Shown: piece by piece, positions 1-8,491 of the stretch
How the letters are laid out: each line of letters opens with the position of its first letter
Position numbering within the stretch: the stretch's first letter is position 1
Assembly (NCBI RefSeq): GCF_921294215.1
Contig: NZ_CAKLDM010000001.1
Location: forward strand, 1 to 64,000
Source: Vibrio marisflavi CECT 7928
GTDB taxonomy: Bacteria; Pseudomonadota; Gammaproteobacteria; Enterobacterales; Vibrionaceae
Length of the DNA: 64,000 nucleotides
Direction of reading: 5' to 3'
Made by a program: the position numbers and the translations under genes
Notes under the pieces: generated by a model
Database searches by the model: none
Told to the model about the DNA's origin: nothing
The model's input: only the letters and a program-made list of their open reading frames with translations

Positions 1-60
1 GTTGGAATCCTGATCCACAATCTTTCTTGATCATTCTTCCATAGCTTCATAACCTTTTCG

Positions 61-95
61 AAAGCATGATCAAGCTAATTCCATGATCATGCTTT
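61..95. repeat. GATC-containing inverted repeat, probable RctB-type sites of the chromosome II origin region
   Basis: AAAGCATGATCA (61-72) is repeated perfectly inverted as TGATCATGCTTT (84-95) across an 11-base spacer. Each arm contains a Dam site GATC, and two further GATC sites lie at 12-15 and 29-32. Vibrio chromosome II origins carry 12-mer sites for the initiator RctB that contain GATC and need Dam methylation, and such sites also occur in the rctA stretch between the origin and parA2. Position just upstream of parA2 fits that. The initiator gene rctB is not in the window, so the assignment is inferred from layout. Confidence 0.5.
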
Positions 96-237
96 CAGAC
101 AATGCTGCTCTACCACGCTAATTAATGTCGTAGGTAATAGCATTGAGAAACAGATATGGAAATTGCCGCCTTTCTAAGTCGAAGTAACAGCTCCCGTAAA
201 TTATGGCCATATTCTAATCGTTCCGGCACTTCACATA

Positions 238-252
238 GTTTACATTGTAAAT
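238..252. other. parS2 partition site (chromosome II centromere-like)
   Basis: GTTTACATTGTAAAT matches the chromosome II ParB2 site consensus NTTTACANTGTAAAN at every defined position. It is a palindrome around one central base, lies 0.2 kb upstream of parA2, and is the origin-most of five matches in this window. Confidence 0.85.
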
Positions 253-388
253 AAGTGATGCTGTAACAATTTAAAAATCTGCTAGTTTTTGACTAATTCT
301 CCTGTTGAAATCGTCATGCTCTAAGTCACAATTTGAATAAAAAGACGTGAATAGCTCATAAAGTGCTCTTTATTAATATTAGATATCC

Positions 389-426
389 GTACAGCTATTT
401 GTTGATTATGGTTGATTATGCTGTAC
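389..426. promoter_or_regulatory. Inverted repeat framing a tandem decamer upstream of parA2 (candidate autoregulatory operator)
   Basis: GTACAGC (389-395) is inverted as GCTGTAC (420-426). Between the arms lie two exact tandem copies of GTTGATTATG (401-410, 411-420). The element ends about 35 bases before the parA2 start codon. Partition ParA proteins of this class, which have an N-terminal helix-turn-helix, usually repress their own operon, so an operator here is plausible. This is inferred from symmetry and position only. Confidence 0.4.
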
Positions 427-461
427 AATTAAGTCTGCATCATTAACAACGGATTTTGGCA

Positions 462-1679
462 ATGAAGAGAGAACAGACTATTCAAAATCTCTATCAACTC
501 GCTGAGCAGACTCAACAAGTTCAGGCTGATAGGATTGAAATTGTTTTAGAAGAACGTAGTGACGATCACTTTCCCGCGATGTCAAAAGCATTGATGGAAA
601 CTCGTTCTGGTCTCACTCGAAGAAAGCTTGATGAAGCGATCGGAAAACTTGAATCGAAAGGGCATCAATTTACCAAGAATAACGCCAATCATTACTCTAT
701 ATCCTTAACAGAAGCTCATATGATTATGGAAGCCGCAGGCGTTCCAAAATTTTATGAACGTAAAAAGAATGGCGGTAATAAGCCTTGGATTATTAACGTT
801 CAAAACCAGAAGGGTGGTACTGGCAAATCGATGACCGCTGTACACCTTGCTGCATGTATGGCTTTAAATTTGGACAAACGCTATAGAATTTGTCTAATCG
901 ACCTCGATCCCCAGGGCTCCCTACGATTGTTTTTGAACCCACAAATCAGTGTTACCGAGCATGAAAATATATACTCTGCTGTAGATGTCATGCTTGATAA
1001 TCTACCTGAAGAGGTCACTGTCGATAAAGAGTTTTTACATAAGAACGTATTGTTGCCGACCCAATATCCTAACCTAAAGACGGTATCTGCATTCCCTGAA
1101 GACGCAATGTTCAACGCTGAGGCTTGGCAACATTTATCTCAAGATCAATCATTGGATATTGTTAAGTTATTAAAAGAAAAGCTTATCGATAAGATTTCTG
1201 GCGACTTTGATGTCATCATGATTGATACCGGACCACACGTAGACCCACTAGTGTGGAATGCTATGTATGCGTCAAATGCTTTGTTAATACCCTGTGCGGC
1301 TAAACGTCTCGATTGGGCTTCGACAGTTAACTTTTTTCAACACTTACCTACCGTTTATGAAATGTTTCCAGACGACTGGAAAGGACTCGAGTTTGTAAGG
1401 TTGATGCCGACAATGTTCGAAGATGACAACAAGAAGCAAGTGTCTGTATTAACTGAAATGAATTATTTGTTAGGTGATCAAGTTATGATGGCAACGATTC
1501 CTCGAAGTCGAGCATTTGAAACTTGTGCAGATACCTACAGCACGGTATTCGATCTCACGACTAGTGATTTCGAAGGAGGAAAGAAAACTTTGGCGACGGC
1601 TCAAGACGCGGTACAAAAAAGTGCACTAGAGTTAGAGCGTGTTCTTCATAGCAATTGGCTGTCACTAAACAAAGGGTAA
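462..1679 (+). CDS. parA: Chromosome II partition ATPase ParA2
   Basis: 405 residues. It is the P1/F-plasmid-like (type Ia) partition ATPase that segregates the Vibrio second chromosome by forming DNA-bound filaments driven by ParB2. The N-terminal part (about 1-85) is a winged-helix DNA-binding region, and the deviant Walker A motif KGGTGKS is at about 117-123, followed by LIDLDPQGS and MIDTGPH. The protein is recognisably close to V. cholerae ParA2 along its whole length. A TTG at 456 is in frame, but the ATG at 462 gives the MKREQ start of the family and has GGA about 9 bases upstream, so I use 462. It is followed 8 bases later by parB2, forming one operon that ends at the terminator at 2678. 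Confidence 0.96.
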   Translation: MKREQTIQNLYQLAEQTQQVQADRIEIVLEERSDDHFPAMSKALMETRSGLTRRKLDEAIGKLESKGHQFTKNNANHYSISLTEAHMIMEAAGVPKFYERKKNGGNKPWIINVQNQKGGTGKSMTAVHLAACMALNLDKRYRICLIDLDPQGSLRLFLNPQISVTEHENIYSAVDVMLDNLPEEVTVDKEFLHKNVLLPTQYPNLKTVSAFPEDAMFNAEAWQHLSQDQSLDIVKLLKEKLIDKISGDFDVIMIDTGPHVDPLVWNAMYASNALLIPCAAKRLDWASTVNFFQHLPTVYEMFPDDWKGLEFVRLMPTMFEDDNKKQVSVLTEMNYLLGDQVMMATIPRSRAFETCADTYSTVFDLTTSDFEGGKKTLATAQDAVQKSALELERVLHSNWLSLNKG

Positions 1680-1687
1680 TAAGTTAA

Positions 1688-2659
1688 ATGACAATTAAAA
1701 CGTCTGAATTGAACGCAAAGTTATTTGGTAAAGCGAACAAGCGTCGCGCAACTACACCCCAAGAAGCCAGAAGTGCAGTAAAGGCACAGACACAGGTCAT
1801 CGAGCTTGATGTCGCTGGCGAGCAGACTGTGTCTTTTGAGTTGTTCCGAATACCTGCAAACAAGATTGAAGAGCAGACCGTTGTATTTTCTCAAAATGCG
1901 CGTGAGCAATCTTTTCTTAACGAGCACGCATTGTCTGATGTATTGGTGACTCTTAAAGAAAGAGGGCAACAATATCCGGCGGTAGGACGTAAAACTAGCG
2001 ATGGAAAGATTGAAGTCTTAGATGGTAGCCGCCGTCGAATGTCTTGTATTATCGCTGAGCAGGACTTTCTTGTTTACGTTGCCGACAATATCAATACTCA
2101 CCATGCTAAGTTTTTGTCTGATGTTGCAAATGCTCACAAGCCTTTGTCTCTATACGAGAAAGGTAAAGAAATGCAGGCTAAGTTGGACAGTGGCGAAGCA
2201 GAAGATCAAAAAGCATTAGCTAAGATGTTCCAATGTAGTGAAGCTCTAGTGAGTGGTGCGCTTAAAGCTGCGTCTTTGCCTTTGCCTTTGTTACAAGCGT
2301 ATCCCAATGTTGGCGATTTAGGCCGTCCGACTATTGTTAAACTGCATAAGCAATTCAATGAGCTTACCAACGCAAATCAAGCCAAATTGCTTGAGAAGTG
2401 CCAGTCGGAAAAAGGCGCAGTTTGGCAACGTAGCTCAACTCAAGGAGTCGCAAGGCTTACTAAAGAAGTCTCTGAATCTATTGAATCTTGGATTCAGCAG
2501 CTTGCGCCGAAGAAAAGTGCAGCGAGTAGCAAAGTTGATTTTATAAAAGGTCGTGCGAGTTACAGTCGCAGTGGTGCAAACTTATCACTGAACCTTAAAA
2601 AGGTCGACGATGAAATGATGCAAGAGATACTGTCTTTTATCGAAGAAAAGCTACAGTAA
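1688..2659 (+). CDS. parB: Chromosome II partition protein ParB2
   Basis: 323 residues, the usual size for ParB2. It binds parS2 sites (found at 238, 4755, 4866, 17591 and 49471) and stimulates ParA2. The N-terminal ParB/Srx CTPase region includes LDGSRRRMSCI (about 111-121), the Vibrio form of the GERRxRA-like box II. A central helix-turn-helix (about 165-210, LAKMFQCSEALVSGALKAA) should read the site, and the C-terminal part should dimerise. The gene starts 8 bases after parA2 and ends before a strong rho-independent terminator, so the two are co-transcribed. Confidence 0.96.
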   Translation: MTIKTSELNAKLFGKANKRRATTPQEARSAVKAQTQVIELDVAGEQTVSFELFRIPANKIEEQTVVFSQNAREQSFLNEHALSDVLVTLKERGQQYPAVGRKTSDGKIEVLDGSRRRMSCIIAEQDFLVYVADNINTHHAKFLSDVANAHKPLSLYEKGKEMQAKLDSGEAEDQKALAKMFQCSEALVSGALKAASLPLPLLQAYPNVGDLGRPTIVKLHKQFNELTNANQAKLLEKCQSEKGAVWQRSSTQGVARLTKEVSESIESWIQQLAPKKSAASSKVDFIKGRASYSRSGANLSLNLKKVDDEMMQEILSFIEEKLQ

Positions 2660-2677
2660 ACTCGTTGGTAAAAATAT

Positions 2678-2702
2678 AAAGCCGCATTTCGCGGCTTTTT
2701 TT
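2678..2702 (+). terminator. Rho-independent terminator of parA2-parB2
   Basis: AAAGCCGC (2678-2685) pairs with GCGGCTTT (2691-2698) over a 5-base loop, followed by a run of T. It lies 18 bases after the parB2 stop codon. Confidence 0.85.
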
Positions 2703-2745
2703 AGGTTGTGATAAAATTGCTAAATGACTCTTTGAGCGATCACTC

Positions 2746-4767
2746 ATGAATAACATCAAATCTTTTCTTTCCAAACTTAGCATGTCTCTTATCCAAACCA
2801 ATCAGCGATACGGCCTAACGTTATCGGGGTCGGAGGTTTGGAAAGGCGACACTATCGACCTGCTAATTCAGTTAATTAAATCTAGCCACTCATCTCGCGT
2901 GATTCAGCTCGGTGGCCCTGAATTGAAATCTATCGATCATCATGTGCATTACAAGAAAGGTGCTCAGTTACTAGGACAAGAGTGCTCGCTACTAGTCTGT
3001 GATTTTGAATCTGGGTTTGACGCAAATAGTTTCAATAGTGCATTGGGCGCTTTGGTTGGAGGAGGGATACTCATTATTTTGTCTTCTCCAACATCAAGCG
3101 GTGATTTAGCAATTAAGTGGTTACAAAGTCATTTAAATATGCTGTTACGCATAGAAGAAAATGAGGCTCTACCTAAGTTACCTGTTTTTGAATCGCACCG
3201 CTCAGCGAATCTTTATCTTCAGCAAAACGAAGCCGTTAACAATGTAATCAAAGTTGTCGAAGGACATAGGAAAAGGCCGCTATTGTTAACGGCGGACCGA
3301 GGGCGTGGCAAAAGCAGCGCATTGGGGATTGCAGCGGCAGAGTTGATGCAAAAAAGAAATATACGCATTGCAGTAACTGCCCCTAGCGTAAAATCTGTTG
3401 CTCCTGTTTTCCAACATGCTGCACGTTTGTTGAATGTACAAAGCCAGAAGAACTATGAACTGGAGTATGAACGCTCACAGTTAATATTTGCTTCTCCGGA
3501 TGATGTGGTAAAAGGGTATGTTTCATGTGACGTTTTGTTTGTGGACGAAGCATCGGCGATTCCTATCAGCATGCTTAAAAAAATGGTGAATCAATATAGC
3601 CGTCTAGTTTTGTCTACGACAATTCACGGCTATGAAGGCTGTGGTAGGGGGTTCACATTAAAGTTTGTGGAGTGGCTAAAACAAAGTAGACCTAATTATC
3701 GAGCTAAGCACTTAACTCAACCTATTCGGTGGGGAGAAAATGATTGGCTAGAATCTTGGCAATACAAGGCGTTTTTGTTGGATTCAGATGAAGTGGATAC
3801 TAAACCTGTTTGTTTAGATACGATGCAAATATCTCAAGTAGATAAGTCAAAGCTGTTGCAGGAACCAGATTCTTTGCGTTCGTATTTTGCTTTATTGGTT
3901 AGTGCTCATTATCAGACATCTCCAAACGACTTATTCACATTGCTTTCCGATCCCGCGATTAAGTTATTTGTCGCCGAATGTCAGGGGAAACCTATAGCTT
4001 GCATGTTAGGAGTAGAGGAGGGTGGTTTAAGTGAAAAGGATGTGGAGCAAATTAAAACTGGCTTGCGTCGTCCAAAAGGTCATTTAGTTGCAACATCAAT
4101 ACTCAACTCTTTCGGTATTCAATGTGCCGCCACGCAGAAAAGTTTACGTCTAATGCGAGTTGCCGTTGATCCGAAATGTCAAAGGCAAGGTGTTGCATCT
4201 AAGATGCTCGACTATGCAAAACGTCTTGGTGGTTATGATTTTCTTTCAACTAGCTATGGGGCAACATTTGATTTACTGCGTTTTTGGCAGAAGAACGAGT
4301 TTCACCTCATTAAAGTGGGCAGTAAGCGAGACACAGCAAGTGGGTGCCATTCTGCTCTAATGGTGTTTTCAACTCGATCTAATTGGTTGAAGAAAGCCAA
4401 TTTTGCTTTTACTAATTCTCTCACATACAACTTGATGGGCTATTTAAGAAACTTAGAAACAGACATTGCAAAAGAATTGGTGTTTCTGTCGGGTAGCCAA
4501 ACTGTGTCAAAATTAGAGAAAGAGGTCGTTCACTTATATGTTCAAGGTGGCGCGTCTTTCGAAACCGCTGCAGCTCAAATAAGTTCAATGCTGTTTAGCT
4601 TGCCTTACGATCAACTCATCCAAGTTTCGGGCTTGTTGATTTCAAAAGTAGTACAACAACGCAGTTTCCAGTTTTGTGCAGAAACCTATGGCTTCACAGG
4701 AAGAAAGCAAATAGAGCTCGCCCTTAAGAGCGAACTTCGTATCATTGAATCTCAGTTTACACTGTAA
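2746..4767 (+). CDS. tmcA: tRNA(Met) cytidine acetyltransferase TmcA
   Basis: 673 residues. TmcA makes N4-acetylcytidine at the wobble base (C34) of elongator tRNA-Met, using acetyl-CoA and ATP or GTP, which guards against misreading of the isoleucine AUA codon. Visible parts in order: N-terminal DUF1726-like domain (1-150), RecD-like helicase domain with Walker A ADRGRGKS (183-190) and Walker B VLFVDEASAIP (about 258-268), a GNAT acetyltransferase domain with the acetyl-CoA loop VDPKCQRQGVASKML (about 473-487), and a C-terminal tRNA-binding tail. It stands alone downstream of the par terminator. The stop codon lies inside a parS2 site. ATG at 2746 is the first in frame; its ribosome binding site is weak. 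Confidence 0.93.
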   Translation: MNNIKSFLSKLSMSLIQTNQRYGLTLSGSEVWKGDTIDLLIQLIKSSHSSRVIQLGGPELKSIDHHVHYKKGAQLLGQECSLLVCDFESGFDANSFNSALGALVGGGILIILSSPTSSGDLAIKWLQSHLNMLLRIEENEALPKLPVFESHRSANLYLQQNEAVNNVIKVVEGHRKRPLLLTADRGRGKSSALGIAAAELMQKRNIRIAVTAPSVKSVAPVFQHAARLLNVQSQKNYELEYERSQLIFASPDDVVKGYVSCDVLFVDEASAIPISMLKKMVNQYSRLVLSTTIHGYEGCGRGFTLKFVEWLKQSRPNYRAKHLTQPIRWGENDWLESWQYKAFLLDSDEVDTKPVCLDTMQISQVDKSKLLQEPDSLRSYFALLVSAHYQTSPNDLFTLLSDPAIKLFVAECQGKPIACMLGVEEGGLSEKDVEQIKTGLRRPKGHLVATSILNSFGIQCAATQKSLRLMRVAVDPKCQRQGVASKMLDYAKRLGGYDFLSTSYGATFDLLRFWQKNEFHLIKVGSKRDTASGCHSALMVFSTRSNWLKKANFAFTNSLTYNLMGYLRNLETDIAKELVFLSGSQTVSKLEKEVVHLYVQGGASFETAAAQISSMLFSLPYDQLIQVSGLLISKVVQQRSFQFCAETYGFTGRKQIELALKSELRIIESQFTL

Positions 4768-4769
4768 AT
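4755..4769. other. parS2 partition site overlapping the tmcA stop codon
   Basis: GTTTACACTGTAAAT is a perfect match to NTTTACANTGTAAAN. The TAA stop of tmcA (4765-4767) is part of the site, so the last codons of the gene are constrained by it. Confidence 0.85.
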
Positions 4770-5113
4770 TCAACTATTATGTCTTGGCTGAGGTTGTGCC
4801 AACTATTTCAACTTTGGTCTATAGTCAAACCTCGAATGAACAGCCTTACCTACTATTTAGAGTTAATTTACACTGTAAATAGTCCAACTTTAGCAACTAA
4901 CCTCTTCTTTTATCTGTAATTTTACTCTAAATCCACCGTCTAACATAACAAAGTTAATACTTATACGGATTGGAATGCTGATCAAACTCACAATATGCCA
5001 CTATGTGTATTTACATGAATGGTTCAGCGTTTGCTAATTCTCTATTTCTACCTACACTCACTATTAACGTCAGATAAAAATTTTATTAAAACAACTATAA
5101 AAAGGATGGCGAC
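4768..5113. other. Intergenic region: two parS2 sites and the presumed promoter of the chemotaxis operon
   Basis: This 346-base AT-rich gap contains the end of one parS2 site and all of another. The promoter for the downstream 12-gene chemotaxis operon must lie here because all genes to 17536 read the same way with short gaps. I could not pick one -35/-10 pair with confidence. No gene was seen. Confidence 0.4.
4866..4880. other. parS2 partition site
   Basis: ATTTACACTGTAAAT is a perfect match to NTTTACANTGTAAAN. It is centred 111 bases from the site at 4755, in the non-coding stretch between tmcA and the chemotaxis operon. Confidence 0.85.
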
Positions 5114-5380
5114 ATGGATTGCCTACTTGAAGAGTGCTTGGATATATCAACAGTAATGGACTCAAGCTCCAATTACAAAAAATGGCTTAACCTACCAACT
5201 CCAATTCTGATTGATGCATCAAAAGTTGTGCGAGTAGATACTGCTGGCATACAAGCACTTGCGTCACTGTTTGCAACGGCAAGAGCTGCCGATTCCAATA
5301 TACAACTAATAAACGCTACAGACACTTTACTAGAAGGCATTTCTATATTGGGTTTGAGCGATTTATTTGAAATACATTAG
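5114..5380 (+). CDS. STAS-domain protein (SpoIIAA/RsbV-like anti-sigma antagonist type), first gene of the chemotaxis operon
   Basis: 88 residues, essentially one STAS domain. The core motif is DASKVVRVDTAGIQALASL (about 35-53). At the place where SpoIIAA and RsbV carry their phosphorylatable serine (D-S-x-G) this protein has D-T-A-G, so threonine would be the acceptor if it is phosphorylated. A ribosome binding site (AAAGGA) precedes ATG 5114. It begins the operon, 22 bases before cheY. A second STAS gene (15528) and a PP2C/kinase protein (15842) close the same operon, which suggests a partner switch tied to chemotaxis. Similar STAS genes sit beside cluster III of V. cholerae. Confidence 0.85.
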   Translation: MDCLLEECLDISTVMDSSSNYKKWLNLPTPILIDASKVVRVDTAGIQALASLFATARAADSNIQLINATDTLLEGISILGLSDLFEIH

Positions 5381-5402
5381 AGAGAAGTTTGAGAGGCTAA
5401 AG

Positions 5403-5762
5403 ATGACTAAAATCCTTGCGGTAGATGATTCTGTGTCCATTCGTCAGATGGTAAGTCATACATTAAAAGATGCAGGTTATGACGTAGAGACTGCAAATGA
5501 TGGACGCGATGCATTAAACAAGGCAAATAAGACACGGTTTGATGTGGTTATATCCGATGTCAATATGCCGAATATGGGTGGGTTTGATTTTGTTCGAGAG
5601 ATGAGGAACAACCCACAATACAAATTCATACCGATTTTAATGTTGACGACTGAAACCAGTATCGAAAAAAAACAAGAAGGGAAATCGGTTGGTGCTACTG
5701 GGTGGTTAGTGAAACCCTTTAACCCAGAAACTTTACTTAAGACGTTAAAGCGAGTCATCTAA
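5403..5762 (+). CDS. cheY: CheY-type response regulator
   Basis: 119 residues, a stand-alone receiver domain. The acidic pair is D8-D9, the phosphorylation site D52 (ISDVNMP), the switch threonine about T82 and the conserved lysine K104 (LVKP). It should receive phosphate from the CheA encoded next. A TTG at 5367 is in frame and overlaps the STAS gene, but ATG 5403 has GAGAGG 7 bases upstream and gives the normal CheY length. Its target is unknown: CheY proteins of the F7 clusters are not clearly tied to flagellar motor switching. Confidence 0.93.
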   Translation: MTKILAVDDSVSIRQMVSHTLKDAGYDVETANDGRDALNKANKTRFDVVISDVNMPNMGGFDFVREMRNNPQYKFIPILMLTTETSIEKKQEGKSVGATGWLVKPFNPETLLKTLKRVI

Positions 5763-5811
5763 AAACTAAATCGCTATACAACGTCGCTTGGCAATGAAAT
5801 AGGAATTTCTT

Positions 5812-7953
5812 ATGGCTTTAGACATGGAAGAGCTACGCAAGATGTTTTACGAGGAGTGTCGTGAAAACCTTGAGGTACTAGAAGGTGTCCTTTTAAAACT
5901 CGATCCCAACGAGGATGATTTAGAGCCAATAAATACAATTTTCCGAGCAGCTCACTCAATAAAGGGTGGAGCGGCGACGTTCAATTTATTCGATATAAGC
6001 GAGTTTACTCACTCTGTTGAAGCCTACCTAGATTTAGTCCGTAATGAAGAACTGAGTTTGACTGTTAGTAGTATTGATGTACTGCTACAAAGTGTCGATT
6101 GCATTATGAACATGCTTGAAGGACATGAAAGTGGTAAAGAAGTAGACGCTAGCCTAAAAGATTCAGTAAGCAAAAAGCTTCATCAGCTATTAGAAAGTGA
6201 ACCAGACAAGCCAGACACCCCATCACAAGTAGCTCCGCCAGAAGAAAAACCTGAAAGTACTCAACCAAGTGACACCGAATCCGACGATTGGAAGGTTACT
6301 TTTGTTCCTCATCCTGAAATGTTTTTCAGTGGTAATGACCCCTTAAGAATTCTAAGGGAGGTTATTGATCTTGATGAAAGCGTTTCGATTACTTGTAATA
6401 GAGACAAATTGCCAGCCATTACCGAGATAGAAGGTGAACTCAGTTACCTTAGCTGGCAGGCGACTTTGTCGGGCTCGATTGAAGAAGAGCAAATACGCGA
6501 AATTTTTGAGTGGGTCGAGGATGAGTGTGACTTACATATAGAGCGAATTAAAACTCATGACGCAATACTAGAAACAGAGTCTCAATCTAACAAATCCGTC
6601 GATATACCGGATAACGGTAATACAGCGACGGCTGAAGTCACACAAGACGCTTCTAAGCAAGCAGCGACAGAGAAAGGTACTGAGAGAAAAACACCGAAAA
6701 ATGAAGTGGCAGATTCAAACACTAAGGTGGCTAAGTCCGAGCCTAGTGTGAGTTCGATACGAGTCGATATTGATAAGGTTGACGGTCTAATTAACCTCGT
6801 TGGTGAATTAGTAATAACGCAGTCCATGCTCGCCGAAATTGGCAATGACTTTACTATCGATAAGCTTGAAAAACTGAAGGCTGGTTTAGACCAACTTTTG
6901 CAAAATAGTAAAGACCTGCAAGAAAATGTGCTCAATATTCGAATGTTGCCGATGAGTTTTGCGTTCAGCCGCTTCCCTAGGCTGGTTCGAGATTTATGCG
7001 GACGACTCGAAAAGCAAGTCGACCTGCAAATAAAAGGTGAAAACACCGAATTAGACAAAACAGTGTTGGAAAGAATCGTTGATCCGCTTGTTCACTTAGT
7101 GCGAAACGGAATCGACCATGGTATCGAAGTGCCACAAGTACGCCTCGAGAACGGGAAGCCCGAACTAGGAACGATTGAGTTAAACGCATTTCATCAAGGT
7201 GGATCAATAATCATCGAGATAATCGATGATGGAGCTGGCATTAACTGCGACAAGTTGTGGGAAAAGGCTTTAGAAAAGGGGGTTGTTCCGTCTGATGCAC
7301 GCCGTGAAGAAATGTCAGATAAGCAGGTCCTAAATTTAATATTCGCTCCTGGGTTTTCTACGGCAGAAGAGGTTTCAGATATTTCCGGCCGTGGCGTTGG
7401 AATGGATGTAGTGAAACGAAACATTGAAGAGTTGGGTGGACACATTGAAGTGGAATCCGAGCTCAATGTAGGTAGTCGCTTCACAATCAGTCTGCCTCTA
7501 ACGCTCGCTATTTTAGATGGTCAATTAGTCAAAGTGGGAGGGGAGGTTTACGTTATTCCTCTTTTAACCATTGTTGAGTCCATCCAAATTGATATGGACT
7601 GCGTGAAATATGCTTCTGGTGGTGTGGAGTTATATCGATTAAGAGAAGAGAACATACCGATACTTCGTTTACAAGATGAGCTGAAAATGGGTGATAGTGG
7701 CCCATTGGATGAGCGTATTTTGTGCTTCGTGGAGGCTGCTGGGAATCGGGTAGGTCTACTGCTTGACGAGTTACTCGATCAGCAACAGGTCGTTATCAAA
7801 AGTCTGGAGTCTAACTACAGCAAGGTGCCTGGTATCTCAGGAGCAACCATTCTAGGCGATGGTTCTGTATCTCTGATTCTTGATATTCAGGGGCTTATTA
7901 CTAGTTTTTTGAGTCGTAACTCTGAGACTGGCCGCAACGGTAGAGCTGCTTAG
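5812..7953 (+). CDS. cheA: Chemotaxis histidine kinase CheA
   Basis: 713 residues. Domains in order: HPt (P1) with phospho-histidine H48 in RAAHSIKGGAATF; a linker; a mixed alpha/beta module at about 160-250 (starting WKVTFVPHPEMFF) which takes the place of the E. coli P2 CheY-docking domain; an acidic/Thr-rich linker; dimerisation (P3, about 310-380); the ATP-binding kinase (P4) with N box LVHLVRNGIDHGIE and G boxes DDGAGI and GRGVGMDVVK; and a C-terminal CheW-like P5 (about 560-700). It lies between cheY and two cheW genes. The central module is typical of CheA proteins outside the enteric flagellar class. Confidence 0.95.
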   Translation: MALDMEELRKMFYEECRENLEVLEGVLLKLDPNEDDLEPINTIFRAAHSIKGGAATFNLFDISEFTHSVEAYLDLVRNEELSLTVSSIDVLLQSVDCIMNMLEGHESGKEVDASLKDSVSKKLHQLLESEPDKPDTPSQVAPPEEKPESTQPSDTESDDWKVTFVPHPEMFFSGNDPLRILREVIDLDESVSITCNRDKLPAITEIEGELSYLSWQATLSGSIEEEQIREIFEWVEDECDLHIERIKTHDAILETESQSNKSVDIPDNGNTATAEVTQDASKQAATEKGTERKTPKNEVADSNTKVAKSEPSVSSIRVDIDKVDGLINLVGELVITQSMLAEIGNDFTIDKLEKLKAGLDQLLQNSKDLQENVLNIRMLPMSFAFSRFPRLVRDLCGRLEKQVDLQIKGENTELDKTVLERIVDPLVHLVRNGIDHGIEVPQVRLENGKPELGTIELNAFHQGGSIIIEIIDDGAGINCDKLWEKALEKGVVPSDARREEMSDKQVLNLIFAPGFSTAEEVSDISGRGVGMDVVKRNIEELGGHIEVESELNVGSRFTISLPLTLAILDGQLVKVGGEVYVIPLLTIVESIQIDMDCVKYASGGVELYRLREENIPILRLQDELKMGDSGPLDERILCFVEAAGNRVGLLLDELLDQQQVVIKSLESNYSKVPGISGATILGDGSVSLILDIQGLITSFLSRNSETGRNGRAA

Positions 7954-7961
7954 GAGGGCGC

Positions 7962-8486
7962 ATGGAAACTGAACAGGAACAAGCAAAAAGAGAACAAGTC
8001 GCTCAAGCAATCGTGGGTATGGTCGATTCAGAAGTAAGTGAAAGTGCGGATTTCTTAAGTTTTGAGTTGGCCAATGAACTTTATGGCGTACAGATCAAAG
8101 ATGTTGAGGAAATTCGAGTATGGGAACAACCCACCCCTATTCCTCATTCACCAGATTACGTAAAAGGTGTGATTAATCTAAGAGGCATGATTGTCCCTGT
8201 TGTCGACCTACGAAGCCGTTTCGATATCGGTGAATGCCACTATTTACCTACTACTGTCGTACTGGTTTTACGACACCGCGCTGGAGATAGCGAACGTTTG
8301 ATGGGACTCGTTGTCGATGCGGTGAGTGATGTGATTAGCCAAGGTGCCAATGAGCTAGCGCCTGCAGTTGGAGACTCGCACATCACGCCCTATTTGCATG
8401 GAGTGTTGAATGTGGGCGACCAAGTGATGTCTCTTCTTGAAACAGAAGAGCTACTCAACATAGAACGGATTCTAAAGGCAGGTTAA
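7962..8486 (+). CDS. cheW: Chemotaxis coupling protein CheW (first copy)
   Basis: 174 residues with a single CheW SH3-like fold that couples receptors to CheA. The signature stretch is VKGVINLRGMIVPVVDLRSRF (about 66-86). It has a polar 30-residue N-terminal extension absent from the second copy. It starts 8 bases after cheA with GGAGG (7952-7956) upstream, and ends 5 bases before the second cheW. Confidence 0.94.
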   Translation: METEQEQAKREQVAQAIVGMVDSEVSESADFLSFELANELYGVQIKDVEEIRVWEQPTPIPHSPDYVKGVINLRGMIVPVVDLRSRFDIGECHYLPTTVVLVLRHRAGDSERLMGLVVDAVSDVISQGANELAPAVGDSHITPYLHGVLNVGDQVMSLLETEELLNIERILKAG

Positions 8487-8491
8487 TAGCT

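Larger units (their letters stand above)
1..461. other. Non-coding origin-proximal (rctA-side) region upstream of parA2
   Basis: No convincing gene is present. The stretch holds GATC-bearing repeats (1-95), one partition site (238-252), an AT-rich segment (about 255-380) and the parA2 promoter region with a tandem decamer and flanking inverted repeat (389-426). In other vibrios this interval separates the replication origin of chromosome II from parAB2 and modulates RctB-driven initiation. I could not identify RctB 39-mer sites with confidence by eye. Confidence 0.5.

Noticed and set aside
262..310. RctB 39-mer site
   Set aside because: An AT-rich stretch with partial symmetry, but I cannot match it to the 39-mer consensus reliably by eye.
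456..461. TTG start for parA2 two codons upstream
   Set aside because: The ATG at 462 gives the family N-terminus and fits the ribosome site.
6582..7058. Long minus-strand open frame within cheA
   Set aside because: Shadow frame opposite a well-supported kinase gene; no ribosome site and low-complexity product.
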